DNA of 64,000 nt from Salinimicrobium sediminis. Lineage in GTDB: Bacteria > Bacteroidota > Bacteroidia > Flavobacteriales > Flavobacteriaceae. The position numbers were made by a program, and so were the translations under genes. Below, in pieces: positions 8,318 to 17,424 of the stretch. The notes under the pieces are model-generated. The model made no database searches and was not told where the DNA came from. It worked only from the letters and a program-made list of their open reading frames with translations. The stretch is from assembly GCF_900215295.1 (NCBI RefSeq), contig NZ_OCMF01000004.1, forward strand, positions 186,001-250,000, given 5' to 3'. Positions within the stretch are counted from its first letter, which is position 1, and each line of letters opens with the position of its first letter.

Positions 8318-11300
8318 ATGATTTGGAAAACTACTCTAACTAAAATTTTCCTGCCTGCCGAAAACGTGAAAAAAGAATTTCACGCTCTTCCTCTTTTGGA
8401 GAATTCCGGAAATGCATTGACAAGGTTGACCCTTGTAATGGCATTTCTTTTTTTCGCGCCTCTTGTTGCTCAGGCTCAAAACTCCGGCAGCAATGGAAAC
8501 AATGTGAACACCATTATTACCGGGGATGATTGCATCGACTTTGGAGAAAAAATTCCCCAGGACCAGGTAGTTTGTGCTACAGATGTGGTTAATGGAGTGG
8601 CAGGAGCTTATATTGATTGGATCACTCCTAACATTTCTCAATCCTGTACGGGATCTGATAATGCTGGAAGTTTCCAAATGCAGTTTGAACTTAACGAATC
8701 CCTTCTGGCAAAAGATTGCTGGAATTTCACTTTTGTACAACGCGTGGGAATCAATGGTGGTTATGTGAAACTATTTTCAAGCAATAACAACAATGCAGAT
8801 AATGGAAATAAATCGGTAATTACTACACCTTATCTGGTAGTGGAAGCTGGTTCTAAGACTACTATCCAGTTAGAATATGGAGATGGAGATTATAATTTAC
8901 AGTTATTTCTCGTTCCTGAAAATGGTACTCCTATCCCAAGTGGCGATCCACAGCAAGTGGATCATTCCGGTGTTTATGAATTTACCATTGGACAAACGGG
9001 AGTTTATAGACTTCAATATGTATTTACATACACTGGTACCAGACCTCCTAAGGCTAACACAGGAGACACAATTATTGCTATTCAGGGTATTTTATACGAC
9101 ACCGGATGTAGCGGAGGTGTGGATTTTGTAGTTACAGGACCTGAAAAGGGTTTCTATCCTGTAGGTTCTCATGATCTCGAATATGTTGCCACCTATACTG
9201 CACCGGATGGGGTTACACAACAAACCAAAACCCTGAGCTTTAATGTTACAGTGGTTGGTGTGGATGCTCCTGTAAGTTCAGGCAATATAACTGAATGTGA
9301 AGCTTCTCCTTTACAAACCTTAGATGCGAACAATGCCTTAGGTTCGACTACTGGAATTACCTGGTATACTGCAGCGACTGAAGGAACTGTTGTAGAAGAT
9401 CCAATATTAAATGCTATAGGTGAGGTAACCTACTATGCGGAATATAACGACGGAACTTGCGCAAGCCTGGAAAGAACTCCTGTAAAACTTACCATTTTAG
9501 AGAACCCTGTTGCCGCGATCGAGAACAATAACGGACTTGCTCTTAGCTGTAATGTTCCTTCAACTACCCTTACGGCTACCGGCGGAACAAGTTACTTATG
9601 GTCTACCGGAGAGACTACTCCCTCAATAACCGTGAGCACGGCGGGAACTTTCACTGTGACTGTAACAGGTGCTAACGGATGTACGAGCACGGCTTCAGTA
9701 ACTACAACTTTAGATAATACTCAGCCAGCTGCTGCGATCAGCAATAATAACGGACTTGCACTTAGCTGTAATGTTCCTTCCACTACCCTTACTGCTACTG
9801 GCGGAACAAGCTACTCCTGGTCTACCGGAGAAACTACTCCTTCAATAACCGTAAGCGCAGCAGGAACTTTTACTGTCACTGTAACGGGTGCTAACGGATG
9901 TACCAGTACTGCTTCAGTAACTACAACTCTTGATAACACGCTTCCGGATGCAGAAATCAGCAGCGATAACGGAACTTTACTGACTTGTGCCAATCCATCA
10001 ACTACGTTTACTGCTACAGGCGGAACCAGCTATTCATGGTCGAACGGATCTGAGGAAGTGAGCACTAGTGCTACTTTAGAAGTGAACACTGCAGGAACTT
10101 TCACTGTGACTGTAACGGGTGCCAACGGATGTACCAGCACGGCTTCAGTAACTACAACTCTTGATAATACCCAACCAACTGCTGCCATCAGCAGCAATAA
10201 CGGAACTGAACTGACTTGTGCCAATCCTTCAACTACTTTTACTGCTACGGGCGGAACCAGCTACACATGGTCTACCGGAGAATCTACTCCGTCTATAACC
10301 GTAAATGTTGCAGGAACTTTTACTGTGACTGTAACAGGTGCTAACGGATGTACCAGCACGGCTTCTGTAACTACAACTCTGGATAATACTCAACCAACTG
10401 CGGCAATCAGCAACAGTAACGGACTTGCCCTTAATTGTAATGTTCCTTCAACTACGCTAACTGCTACAGGAGGAACAAGCTACTCATGGTCGAACGGATC
10501 TGAGGAAGTGAGCACTAGTGCTACTTTAGAAGTGAGCACCGCAGGAACTTTTACTGTTACTGTAACGGGTGCTAATGGATGTACCAGTACTGCCTCAGTA
10601 ACTACAACTCTTGATAATACTCAGCCAACTGCTGCTATCAGCAGCGATAATGGTATTGCATTGACTTGTGCCAATCCTTCAACCACACTTACTGCTACAG
10701 GCGGAACAAGCTACTCATGGTCTACCGGAGAGACTACTCCATCTATAACCGTGAGCACTGCAGGAACTTTTACTGTGACTGTAACAGGTGCTAACGGATG
10801 TACCAGCACGGCTTCAGTAACTACCACTCTTGATAGTACACTGCCAACTGCTGCCATCAGCAACAATAACGGAACTGCACTGACTTGTACCACTCCTTCA
10901 ACTACTTTTACTGCTACAGGCGGAACCAGTTACTTATGGTCTACCGGAGAGACTACTCCTTCTATAACCGTAAGTACTGCGGGAACTTTCACAGTGACTG
11001 TAACAGGTGCCAACGGATGTACCAGCACGGCTTCAGTAACTACAACTCTAGATAATACTCAGCCAACTGCTGAGATCAGCAACAATAACGGACTTGCACT
11101 TAGCTGTAATAATCCTTCAACTACGCTTAATGCTACGGGCGGAACCAGTTACTTATGGTCTACCGGAGAGACTACTCCTTCAATAATCGTTAGCACTGCG
11201 GGAACTTTTACTGTGACTGTAACGGGTGCCAATGGATGTACCAGCACCTCCTCAGTAACTACAACTTTAGACAATACTCAGCCAGTGGCTGCGATCAGCA

Positions 11301-14300
11301 ACAATAACGGACTTTCACTTAGCTGTAATGTACCTTCAACCACGCTTACTGCTACAGGCGGAACAAGCTACTCCTGGTCTACCGGAGCAACTACGCCATC
11401 TATTGCGGTAAGCACTGCAGGAATTTTCACAGTAACTGTAACAGGTACTAACGGATGTATTGACACTGAAACAGTGGAGGTTCTGTTTATTGAAGATACT
11501 ACCGCTCCTGAGTCCATTACGCTTGCTGATGTTACAGGGGAATGTTCTGCAACAGTGATTGCTCCTACTACTACAGACAATTGTGCCGGAACTATCACTG
11601 CTACTACCGATGCTCCCCTTACTTATAACGAGCAAGGTGAGTACACAGTAACCTGGACTTTCAATGATGGAAACGGAAACATTACATCTGTTGATCAAAA
11701 AGTAATTGTAAAAGACACCAATGCTCCTGAAGCTATCACTCTTGCTGATGTAACAGGGGAATGTGAAGCTTCTGTTGTTGCTCCAACAACTACAGACAAC
11801 TGTGCCGGAACGATTACTGCAACCACTGAAGATGCTCTTACCTATAACGGGCAGGGAGAATATATGGTTACCTGGATTTTCAATGACGGGAATGGGAATA
11901 CTACTTCTGTCGACCAGAAGGTAATTGTAAAGGACACTACCGCTCCTGAAGCTATTACTCTTCAAACCGTCACCGGAAACTGTGAGGTAACTGTAACTGC
12001 TCCATCCACTAATGACAACTGCTCCGGAACTATTACCGGAACTACCTCCGACCCTCTTACCTATACCGAGCTTGGAAATTACGAAATCACATGGACCTTT
12101 GATGATGGTAACGGCAATACCACCACTGCAACTCAGCAGGTAGTTGTTGAAAACAATACTGCTCCCGTTGCACCGGTTCTTGAAGATGCCGTTGCAGAAT
12201 GTGAAATCACTGTACCCGTACCTTCAACTACAAATGCCTGTACCGGTGAGACTATTCAGGCAACAACCAACGCTCCTCTGACTTATAGTGAACAGGGAGA
12301 ATATTTCATCACCTGGACGTTTGACGATGAAGATGGAAATGTTGTAAGCAGCGTTCAGAAAGTTATCGTAAAAGACAATACTGCTCCCGAAAGCATCACT
12401 CTTGCTGATGTAACAGGTGAATGTTCTGCAACTGTGACTGCTCCAACAACTACAGACAATTGTGCGGGAACAATCACTGCAACTACTGAAGATGCACTTA
12501 CTTATACTGAGCAGGGTGAATATGTAGTTACCTGGACCTTCAATGATGGAAACGGAAACATCACTACTGTTGATCAGAATGTGATCGTAAAAGATACTAC
12601 TGCCCCTCAAGCAATCACTCTGGCTGATGTCACCGGTGAATGTTCTGCAACTGTGATTGCTCCTACAACTACAGACAATTGTGCCGGAACTATCACTGCC
12701 ACTACTGAAGATGCTCTGACTTATACTGAGCAGGGTGAATACGTGATTACCTGGACCTTCAACGATGGAAATGGCAACATCACTACTGTAGATCAGAATG
12801 TGATCGTAAAAGATTCTACTGCTCCTGAAGCCATCACTCTGGCTGATGTAACTGGTGAATGTTCTGCAACTGTTGTTGCTCCAACAACTACAGACAACTG
12901 TGCCGAAACAATCACTGCAACTACTGATGACGCACTGACTTACACTGAGCAGGGTGAATACGTGGTTACCTGGACCTTCAATGATGGAAATGGAAACATC
13001 ACTACTGTGGATCAAAATGTGATCGTAAAAGACACTACAGCTCCTGAAGCCATCACTTTGGCTGATGTAACAGGTGAATGTGAAGCTACTGTGACTGCAC
13101 CAACAACTACAGACAGTTGTGCCGGAACAATCACAGCAACTACTAATGATGCACTGACTTATACTGAGCAGGGTGAATATGTTGTTACCTGGACTTTCAA
13201 TGATGGAAACGGAAATATCACTACTGTTGATCAAAACGTGATCGTAAAAGACACTACCGCGCCTGAAGCTATTACTTTAGCCGATGTAACCGGTAATTGT
13301 GAAGTGACTGTGACCGCTCCTACAACCACAGACAACTGTGCAGGAACAATTACAGGTACTACTAATGATCCTCTTACTTACTCCGAACTGGGAACTTACC
13401 AGATCACCTGGACCTTCAATGATGGCAATGGAAATACCACCACTGCAAGACAACAAGTGATTGTAAGTAATAACACAGCTCCGGTTGCACCAATACTGGC
13501 AGACGCTGTATCTCAGTGTGAGATCACCATCCCTGCCCCAACGACTACAAATGCCTGTACAGGAGAAACCATTACCGGAACAACTAACGATGCAGTTTCA
13601 TACTCTGAACAGGGTAACTATACAATTAGCTGGACCTTTGACGACGGAGATGGAAATGTTGTTAGCAGCACCCAGAATGTAATTATAAATGATACTACTG
13701 CTCCTGAAGCCATTACTCTTGCTGATGTAACACTTGAATGTTCTGCAACTGTAACTGCTCCAACAACTACAGACAATTGTGCCGGAACTATTACTGCAAC
13801 TACTGATGCTCCTCTTACTTATACTGAGCAGGGTGAATACGTAGTTACCTGGACCTTCAATGATGGAAACGGAAACATCACTACTGTAGATCAAAAAGTG
13901 ATCGTAAATGACACTACTGCTCCTGAAATTATTACTCTTGCTGATGTAACCGGGGAATGTTCTGCAACTGTGACTGCTCCAACAACTACAGACAATTGTG
14001 CGGGAACCATCACTGCAACTACTGATGCTCCTCTTACTTATACTGAGCAGGGTGAATACGTAGTTACCTGGACTTTCAATGATGGAAACGGAAACATTAC
14101 TACAGTAGAGCAAAATGTGATCGTAAAAGACACTACTGCTCCTGAAGCGATTACTCTTGCTGATGTAACAGGAGAATGTGAAGCTACTGTTGTTGCTCCA
14201 ACAACTACCGACAATTGTGCCGGAACTATTACTGCAACTACTGAAGATGCACTTACTTATAACGAGCAGGGAGAATATGTGGTAACATGGACCTTTAACG

Positions 14301-16480
14301 ATGGGAATGGAAATGTTACTACTGTAGAGCAAAATGTGATCGTAAAAGATACTACTGCTCCTGATGCAATCACTCTTGCTGATGTTACCGGTGAATGTGA
14401 AGCAACTGTAACTGCTCCTACAACTACTGACAATTGTGCCGGAACAATCACTGCAACTACTGAAGATGCACTAACTTATACTGAGCAGGGTAAATACGTT
14501 GTTACCTGGACTTTCAATGATGGAAACGGTAACATGACTAGTGTAGATCAGAATGTGATCGTAAAAGATACTACTGCTCCTGATGCTATCACTCTTGCTG
14601 ATGTAACAGGAGAATGTTCTGCAACAGTGACTGCTCCAACAACTATAGACAATTGTGCCGGAACAATCACTGCAACTACTGATGATGCACTGACTTATAC
14701 TGAGCAGGGAGAGTATGTGGTTACCTGGACCTTCAATGATGGAAACGGAAACATTACTACTGTAGAGCAAAACGTGATCGTAAAAGACACTACCGCTCCT
14801 GATGCAATCACTCTTGCTGATGTAACAGGAGAATGTGAAGCTACTGTTGTTGCTCCAACAACTACGGACAATTGTGCCGGAACGATCACTGCAACTACCG
14901 ATGTTCCTCTTACTTATACTGAGCAGGGTGAATATGTAGTTATCTGGACCTTCAATGATGGAAACGGTAACATCACTACTGTTAATCAAAAGGTGATCGT
15001 AAAAGACACTACCGCTCCTGATGCTATCACTCTTGCTGAGGTAACAGGAGAATGTGAAGCTACTGTTGTTGCTCCAACAACTACAGACAATTGTGCCGGA
15101 ACGATCACTGCAACTACCGATGCTCCTCTTACTTATACTGAACAGGGAGAGTATGTGGTTACCTGGACCTTCAATGATGGAAACGGAAACATTACTACTG
15201 TTGAGCAAAACGTGATCGTAAAAGACACTACCGCTCCTGATGCTATCTCTCTTGCTGATGTAACAGGAGAATGTGAAGCTACTGTTGTTGCTCCAACAAC
15301 TACAGACAATTGTGCCGGAACTATCACAGCAACTACTAATGATGCACTGACTTACACTGAGAAGGGTGAATACATGGTTACCTGGACTTTCAATGATGGA
15401 AACGGAAACATCACTACTGCTGATCAAAAGGTGACTATAACAGGAATAGAAAAACCAGCACTAGGACAAATCATCCAGCCTTCATGTGCGAATCCATCCG
15501 GTTCCTTCAGCATCACTGCTGTGGCCGGAATGACCTACAGCTTAAATGGAGGTGAGTTTGGACCTGCTACAACTTTTGAAGGACTTTCGTCCGGAACATA
15601 TACAGTGACTGCAAAAAGCGCACAGGGATGTATTTCCGAAGCAGTTTCAGTAACCATTAATGAAACTCCCGATGCTCCGGCAGCTCCGGTAGTTGAAGAA
15701 CTGATGCAGGCAACTTGCGAAGATCCTTCAGGATTCCTGGTACTGACAATTGTAGAAGGTGTTAGTTTCACCCTTACTGATGCAAATGGAAATACCTTCA
15801 CAGATGAAGATGCCGATGGAATATTTGAAGATCTTACTCCGGGAAGTTACTCCGTAACCGCACAGAATGCCGATGGATGTGTGTCAAATGCAATTACAGT
15901 TACCATTGAGGAGCCTCAGGGGAATGTTTCTATAACTAATCCTACCAGCCCAATATGTGATGATGCAGAAGAAATGTTTGACCTTAACAGCCTGCTAAGC
16001 GCAGATACTTCGGCCGGTACATGGGTGGATACAGATCAAACAGGAGCGCTTTCAGGAAGCATGCTTAATCCAGACATGGCAGCCGGTTTCTACACCTTCA
16101 CTTATGTTGTGGAAGGAGCCTGTCCATCAAGTACAGAGGTTACTATTGAGATCGAAGACTGTGGGGAAGAACTTCCATGTCAAATTTCAGATATCAGGAA
16201 CAGCATTTCTAAAGTTGTAACTCCAAATAATGATCAAATCAATGACAAATTTGAAGTAGGAATCGGGATTGACTGTGGATTTACTTACACCTTAAAAGTA
16301 TTCAACCGTTGGGGGAATGAAGTTTTCAGCTCAAACAACTACAGTGATGAATGGGATGGAAACTCCAGCAATTCTGTAACGGGAGATCAACTACCATCAG
16401 GAACCTACTTCTATATTGTTGAAATTAAACAAAGTGGCTTTGAACCAATCCAGGGTTACATCTATCTAGGAACAAAATAA
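8318..16480 (+). CDS. Giant SprB-like repeat adhesin with T9SS type-B sorting domain
   Basis: This is a 2720-residue secreted surface protein. Residues 1-53 form a long signal region with the hydrophobic stretch LVMAFLFFAPLVAQA just before the likely cleavage site. Next come a unique N-terminal domain (about 55-270), a HYR-like domain and an Ig-like domain. Residues 399-1057 hold nine tandem units of 73-77 residues (CTSTASVTTTLDNTQP motif). Residues 1065-2376 hold eighteen units of 73-74 residues (ITLADVTGEC, DNCAGTITATT, WTFNDGNGN motifs), each with two cysteines. Two SprB-type repeats (FSITAVAGMTYSLNGG) follow. The last ~95 residues (VVTPNNDQINDKFEV, FNRWGNEVF, LPSGTYFYIVEI) are the gliding-motility/T9SS type-B C-terminal domain. 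The adjacent PorP/SprF gene fits the known pairing of type-B cargo with SprF-like partners. Role in adhesion or gliding is inferred. Confidence 0.93.
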   Translation: MIWKTTLTKIFLPAENVKKEFHALPLLENSGNALTRLTLVMAFLFFAPLVAQAQNSGSNGNNVNTIITGDDCIDFGEKIPQDQVVCATDVVNGVAGAYIDWITPNISQSCTGSDNAGSFQMQFELNESLLAKDCWNFTFVQRVGINGGYVKLFSSNNNNADNGNKSVITTPYLVVEAGSKTTIQLEYGDGDYNLQLFLVPENGTPIPSGDPQQVDHSGVYEFTIGQTGVYRLQYVFTYTGTRPPKANTGDTIIAIQGILYDTGCSGGVDFVVTGPEKGFYPVGSHDLEYVATYTAPDGVTQQTKTLSFNVTVVGVDAPVSSGNITECEASPLQTLDANNALGSTTGITWYTAATEGTVVEDPILNAIGEVTYYAEYNDGTCASLERTPVKLTILENPVAAIENNNGLALSCNVPSTTLTATGGTSYLWSTGETTPSITVSTAGTFTVTVTGANGCTSTASVTTTLDNTQPAAAISNNNGLALSCNVPSTTLTATGGTSYSWSTGETTPSITVSAAGTFTVTVTGANGCTSTASVTTTLDNTLPDAEISSDNGTLLTCANPSTTFTATGGTSYSWSNGSEEVSTSATLEVNTAGTFTVTVTGANGCTSTASVTTTLDNTQPTAAISSNNGTELTCANPSTTFTATGGTSYTWSTGESTPSITVNVAGTFTVTVTGANGCTSTASVTTTLDNTQPTAAISNSNGLALNCNVPSTTLTATGGTSYSWSNGSEEVSTSATLEVSTAGTFTVTVTGANGCTSTASVTTTLDNTQPTAAISSDNGIALTCANPSTTLTATGGTSYSWSTGETTPSITVSTAGTFTVTVTGANGCTSTASVTTTLDSTLPTAAISNNNGTALTCTTPSTTFTATGGTSYLWSTGETTPSITVSTAGTFTVTVTGANGCTSTASVTTTLDNTQPTAEISNNNGLALSCNNPSTTLNATGGTSYLWSTGETTPSIIVSTAGTFTVTVTGANGCTSTSSVTTTLDNTQPVAAISNNNGLSLSCNVPSTTLTATGGTSYSWSTGATTPSIAVSTAGIFTVTVTGTNGCIDTETVEVLFIEDTTAPESITLADVTGECSATVIAPTTTDNCAGTITATTDAPLTYNEQGEYTVTWTFNDGNGNITSVDQKVIVKDTNAPEAITLADVTGECEASVVAPTTTDNCAGTITATTEDALTYNGQGEYMVTWIFNDGNGNTTSVDQKVIVKDTTAPEAITLQTVTGNCEVTVTAPSTNDNCSGTITGTTSDPLTYTELGNYEITWTFDDGNGNTTTATQQVVVENNTAPVAPVLEDAVAECEITVPVPSTTNACTGETIQATTNAPLTYSEQGEYFITWTFDDEDGNVVSSVQKVIVKDNTAPESITLADVTGECSATVTAPTTTDNCAGTITATTEDALTYTEQGEYVVTWTFNDGNGNITTVDQNVIVKDTTAPQAITLADVTGECSATVIAPTTTDNCAGTITATTEDALTYTEQGEYVITWTFNDGNGNITTVDQNVIVKDSTAPEAITLADVTGECSATVVAPTTTDNCAETITATTDDALTYTEQGEYVVTWTFNDGNGNITTVDQNVIVKDTTAPEAITLADVTGECEATVTAPTTTDSCAGTITATTNDALTYTEQGEYVVTWTFNDGNGNITTVDQNVIVKDTTAPEAITLADVTGNCEVTVTAPTTTDNCAGTITGTTNDPLTYSELGTYQITWTFNDGNGNTTTARQQVIVSNNTAPVAPILADAVSQCEITIPAPTTTNACTGETITGTTNDAVSYSEQGNYTISWTFDDGDGNVVSSTQNVIINDTTAPEAITLADVTLECSATVTAPTTTDNCAGTITATTDAPLTYTEQGEYVVTWTFNDGNGNITTVDQKVIVNDTTAPEIITLADVTGECSATVTAPTTTDNCAGTITATTDAPLTYTEQGEYVVTWTFNDGNGNITTVEQNVIVKDTTAPEAITLADVTGECEATVVAPTTTDNCAGTITATTEDALTYNEQGEYVVTWTFNDGNGNVTTVEQNVIVKDTTAPDAITLADVTGECEATVTAPTTTDNCAGTITATTEDALTYTEQGKYVVTWTFNDGNGNMTSVDQNVIVKDTTAPDAITLADVTGECSATVTAPTTIDNCAGTITATTDDALTYTEQGEYVVTWTFNDGNGNITTVEQNVIVKDTTAPDAITLADVTGECEATVVAPTTTDNCAGTITATTDVPLTYTEQGEYVVIWTFNDGNGNITTVNQKVIVKDTTAPDAITLAEVTGECEATVVAPTTTDNCAGTITATTDAPLTYTEQGEYVVTWTFNDGNGNITTVEQNVIVKDTTAPDAISLADVTGECEATVVAPTTTDNCAGTITATTNDALTYTEKGEYMVTWTFNDGNGNITTADQKVTITGIEKPALGQIIQPSCANPSGSFSITAVAGMTYSLNGGEFGPATTFEGLSSGTYTVTAKSAQGCISEAVSVTINETPDAPAAPVVEELMQATCEDPSGFLVLTIVEGVSFTLTDANGNTFTDEDADGIFEDLTPGSYSVTAQNADGCVSNAITVTIEEPQGNVSITNPTSPICDDAEEMFDLNSLLSADTSAGTWVDTDQTGALSGSMLNPDMAAGFYTFTYVVEGACPSSTEVTIEIEDCGEELPCQISDIRNSISKVVTPNNDQINDKFEVGIGIDCGFTYTLKVFNRWGNEVFSSNNYSDEWDGNSSNSVTGDQLPSGTYFYIVEIKQSGFEPIQGYIYLGTK
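9512..11490 (+). repeat. Nine tandem 219-231-bp coding repeats (first adhesin array)
   Basis: Nine units of 73 residues (77 in units 3 and 5, which carry a WSNGSEEVSTSATLEV insertion instead of WSTGETTPSITV). Each unit starts AAIS-NNNG and has one Cys near its start and one in GANGCTST. The final unit diverges (GCIDTETVEV) and bridges into the second array. Units differ by scattered third-base changes, so this is an old but homogenised array. Confidence 0.9.
11510..15445 (+). repeat. Eighteen tandem 219-bp coding repeats (second adhesin array, HYR-like)
   Basis: Eighteen units of 73 residues (74 in units 4 and 10), each ending KDTTAP and containing Cys pairs GEC and DNC. Units 3-4 (GNCEVTV; VAPVLEDAV) reappear as units 9-10 (GNCEVTV; VAPILADAV) about 1316 bases later, showing a six-unit higher-order duplication. 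Units 11-18 are the most alike at DNA level. Short-read assembly could collapse or expand this array, so copy number is provisional. Confidence 0.9.
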
Positions 16481-16484
16481 TTTA

Positions 16485-17408
16485 ATGAACATGAAAAAAA
16501 TCTACCCAATAATAATCCTTCTGTTTATTAGTGTATGTGCCAATGCGCAACAGCTGCCCCAGTTTACGCAATACATGTACAACACCATTTCCATCAATCC
16601 GGCATATGCGGGGAACCGCGACGCAATTTCGGTGGTAGGATTACACAGGAGTCAGTGGGCAGGAATTGACGGTGCTCCCGAAACGCAAACATTATCCATT
16701 CATTCTCCTTTACGGAATGAAAAGATAGGTTTGGGAGTCTCTGTGATTAATGACCAAATAGGTTATGAAAATTACACTTATGCTTATGCAGATTTTTCAT
16801 ACACTATTGACCTTAGCCCTTCCACTACCCTATCGATGGGTTTAAAAGGGGGTATGAGTTATTATAACCTGGAAGAAGAGTTAATGACCAATGTTCCCAA
16901 CAATGATCCTTTTTTCAATGGGGATACTTTTAATCGCTGGACACCTAATTTTGGTGCGGGATTATTCCTTTCTTCACAGGATTGGTATGTTGGTCTTTCT
17001 GCTCCAAAGTTCATCAATAATGACAATAATGACCAGGAAGGCAGCGAATATGTGGCTTTGGAACAGGTTCATTATTATTTGACGGGAGGTTATGTTTTTG
17101 ACCTTAGTGACAATGTAAAACTAAGGCCCACTACCCTTTTTAAAATGACCAATGGAGCACCGCTTTCCGTAGATGTTTCAGGAACGGTGATCTTCAACGA
17201 AAAACTATATCTGGGTGCAAACTATCGTTTTGATGATGCTATTGGAGGATTTGTTGATTTCCAGGTCCTTCCAAGTTTTAGAGTTGGATACGGCTATGAA
17301 TATTCGGTTTCAGACTTGCAACCTTATACTTCCGGCTCACACGAGATCCTGTTGATCTATGAACTTAGATTAGGAAATACTAAATACAAATCCCCAAGGT
17401 TCTTCTAA
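16485..17408 (+). CDS. PorP/SprF-family type IX secretion outer-membrane protein
   Basis: This 307-residue protein begins with a cleavable signal peptide (KKIYPIIILLFISVCANAQQ) and goes straight into LPQFTQYMYNTISINPAYAG, the hallmark N-terminus of the PorP/SprF family. The rest alternates amphipathic strands (LGVSVINDQIGYENYTY, LGANYRFDDAIGGFVDF) typical of a beta barrel. Family knowledge: in Flavobacterium johnsoniae SprF is needed to secrete and attach SprB. The gene starts 4 bases after the adhesin stop, so it is probably its dedicated partner. The start may be at 16485 or at the second ATG (16491). Confidence 0.9.
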   Translation: MNMKKIYPIIILLFISVCANAQQLPQFTQYMYNTISINPAYAGNRDAISVVGLHRSQWAGIDGAPETQTLSIHSPLRNEKIGLGVSVINDQIGYENYTYAYADFSYTIDLSPSTTLSMGLKGGMSYYNLEEELMTNVPNNDPFFNGDTFNRWTPNFGAGLFLSSQDWYVGLSAPKFINNDNNDQEGSEYVALEQVHYYLTGGYVFDLSDNVKLRPTTLFKMTNGAPLSVDVSGTVIFNEKLYLGANYRFDDAIGGFVDFQVLPSFRVGYGYEYSVSDLQPYTSGSHEILLIYELRLGNTKYKSPRFF

Positions 17409-17424
17409 TAAAAAATTAAGGATT

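Noticed and set aside
11336-11965. Antisense frame across the junction of the two adhesin arrays
   Set aside because: Same cause: low-stop repeat DNA. The sense gene explains the region fully.
12224-15427. Several long open frames on the minus strand opposite the second adhesin array (12224-13234, 13598-14332, 14471-15427)
   Set aside because: They arise because the repeat unit happens to lack stops in that antisense frame; the translations are Ser/Cys/Ile-rich repeats with no starts or context of real genes.
9512-15445. Regular repeats that might be taken for a CRISPR array
   Set aside because: The period is 219-231 bases, all in one reading frame with no spacers, and the gene is intact. 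No cas genes are present.
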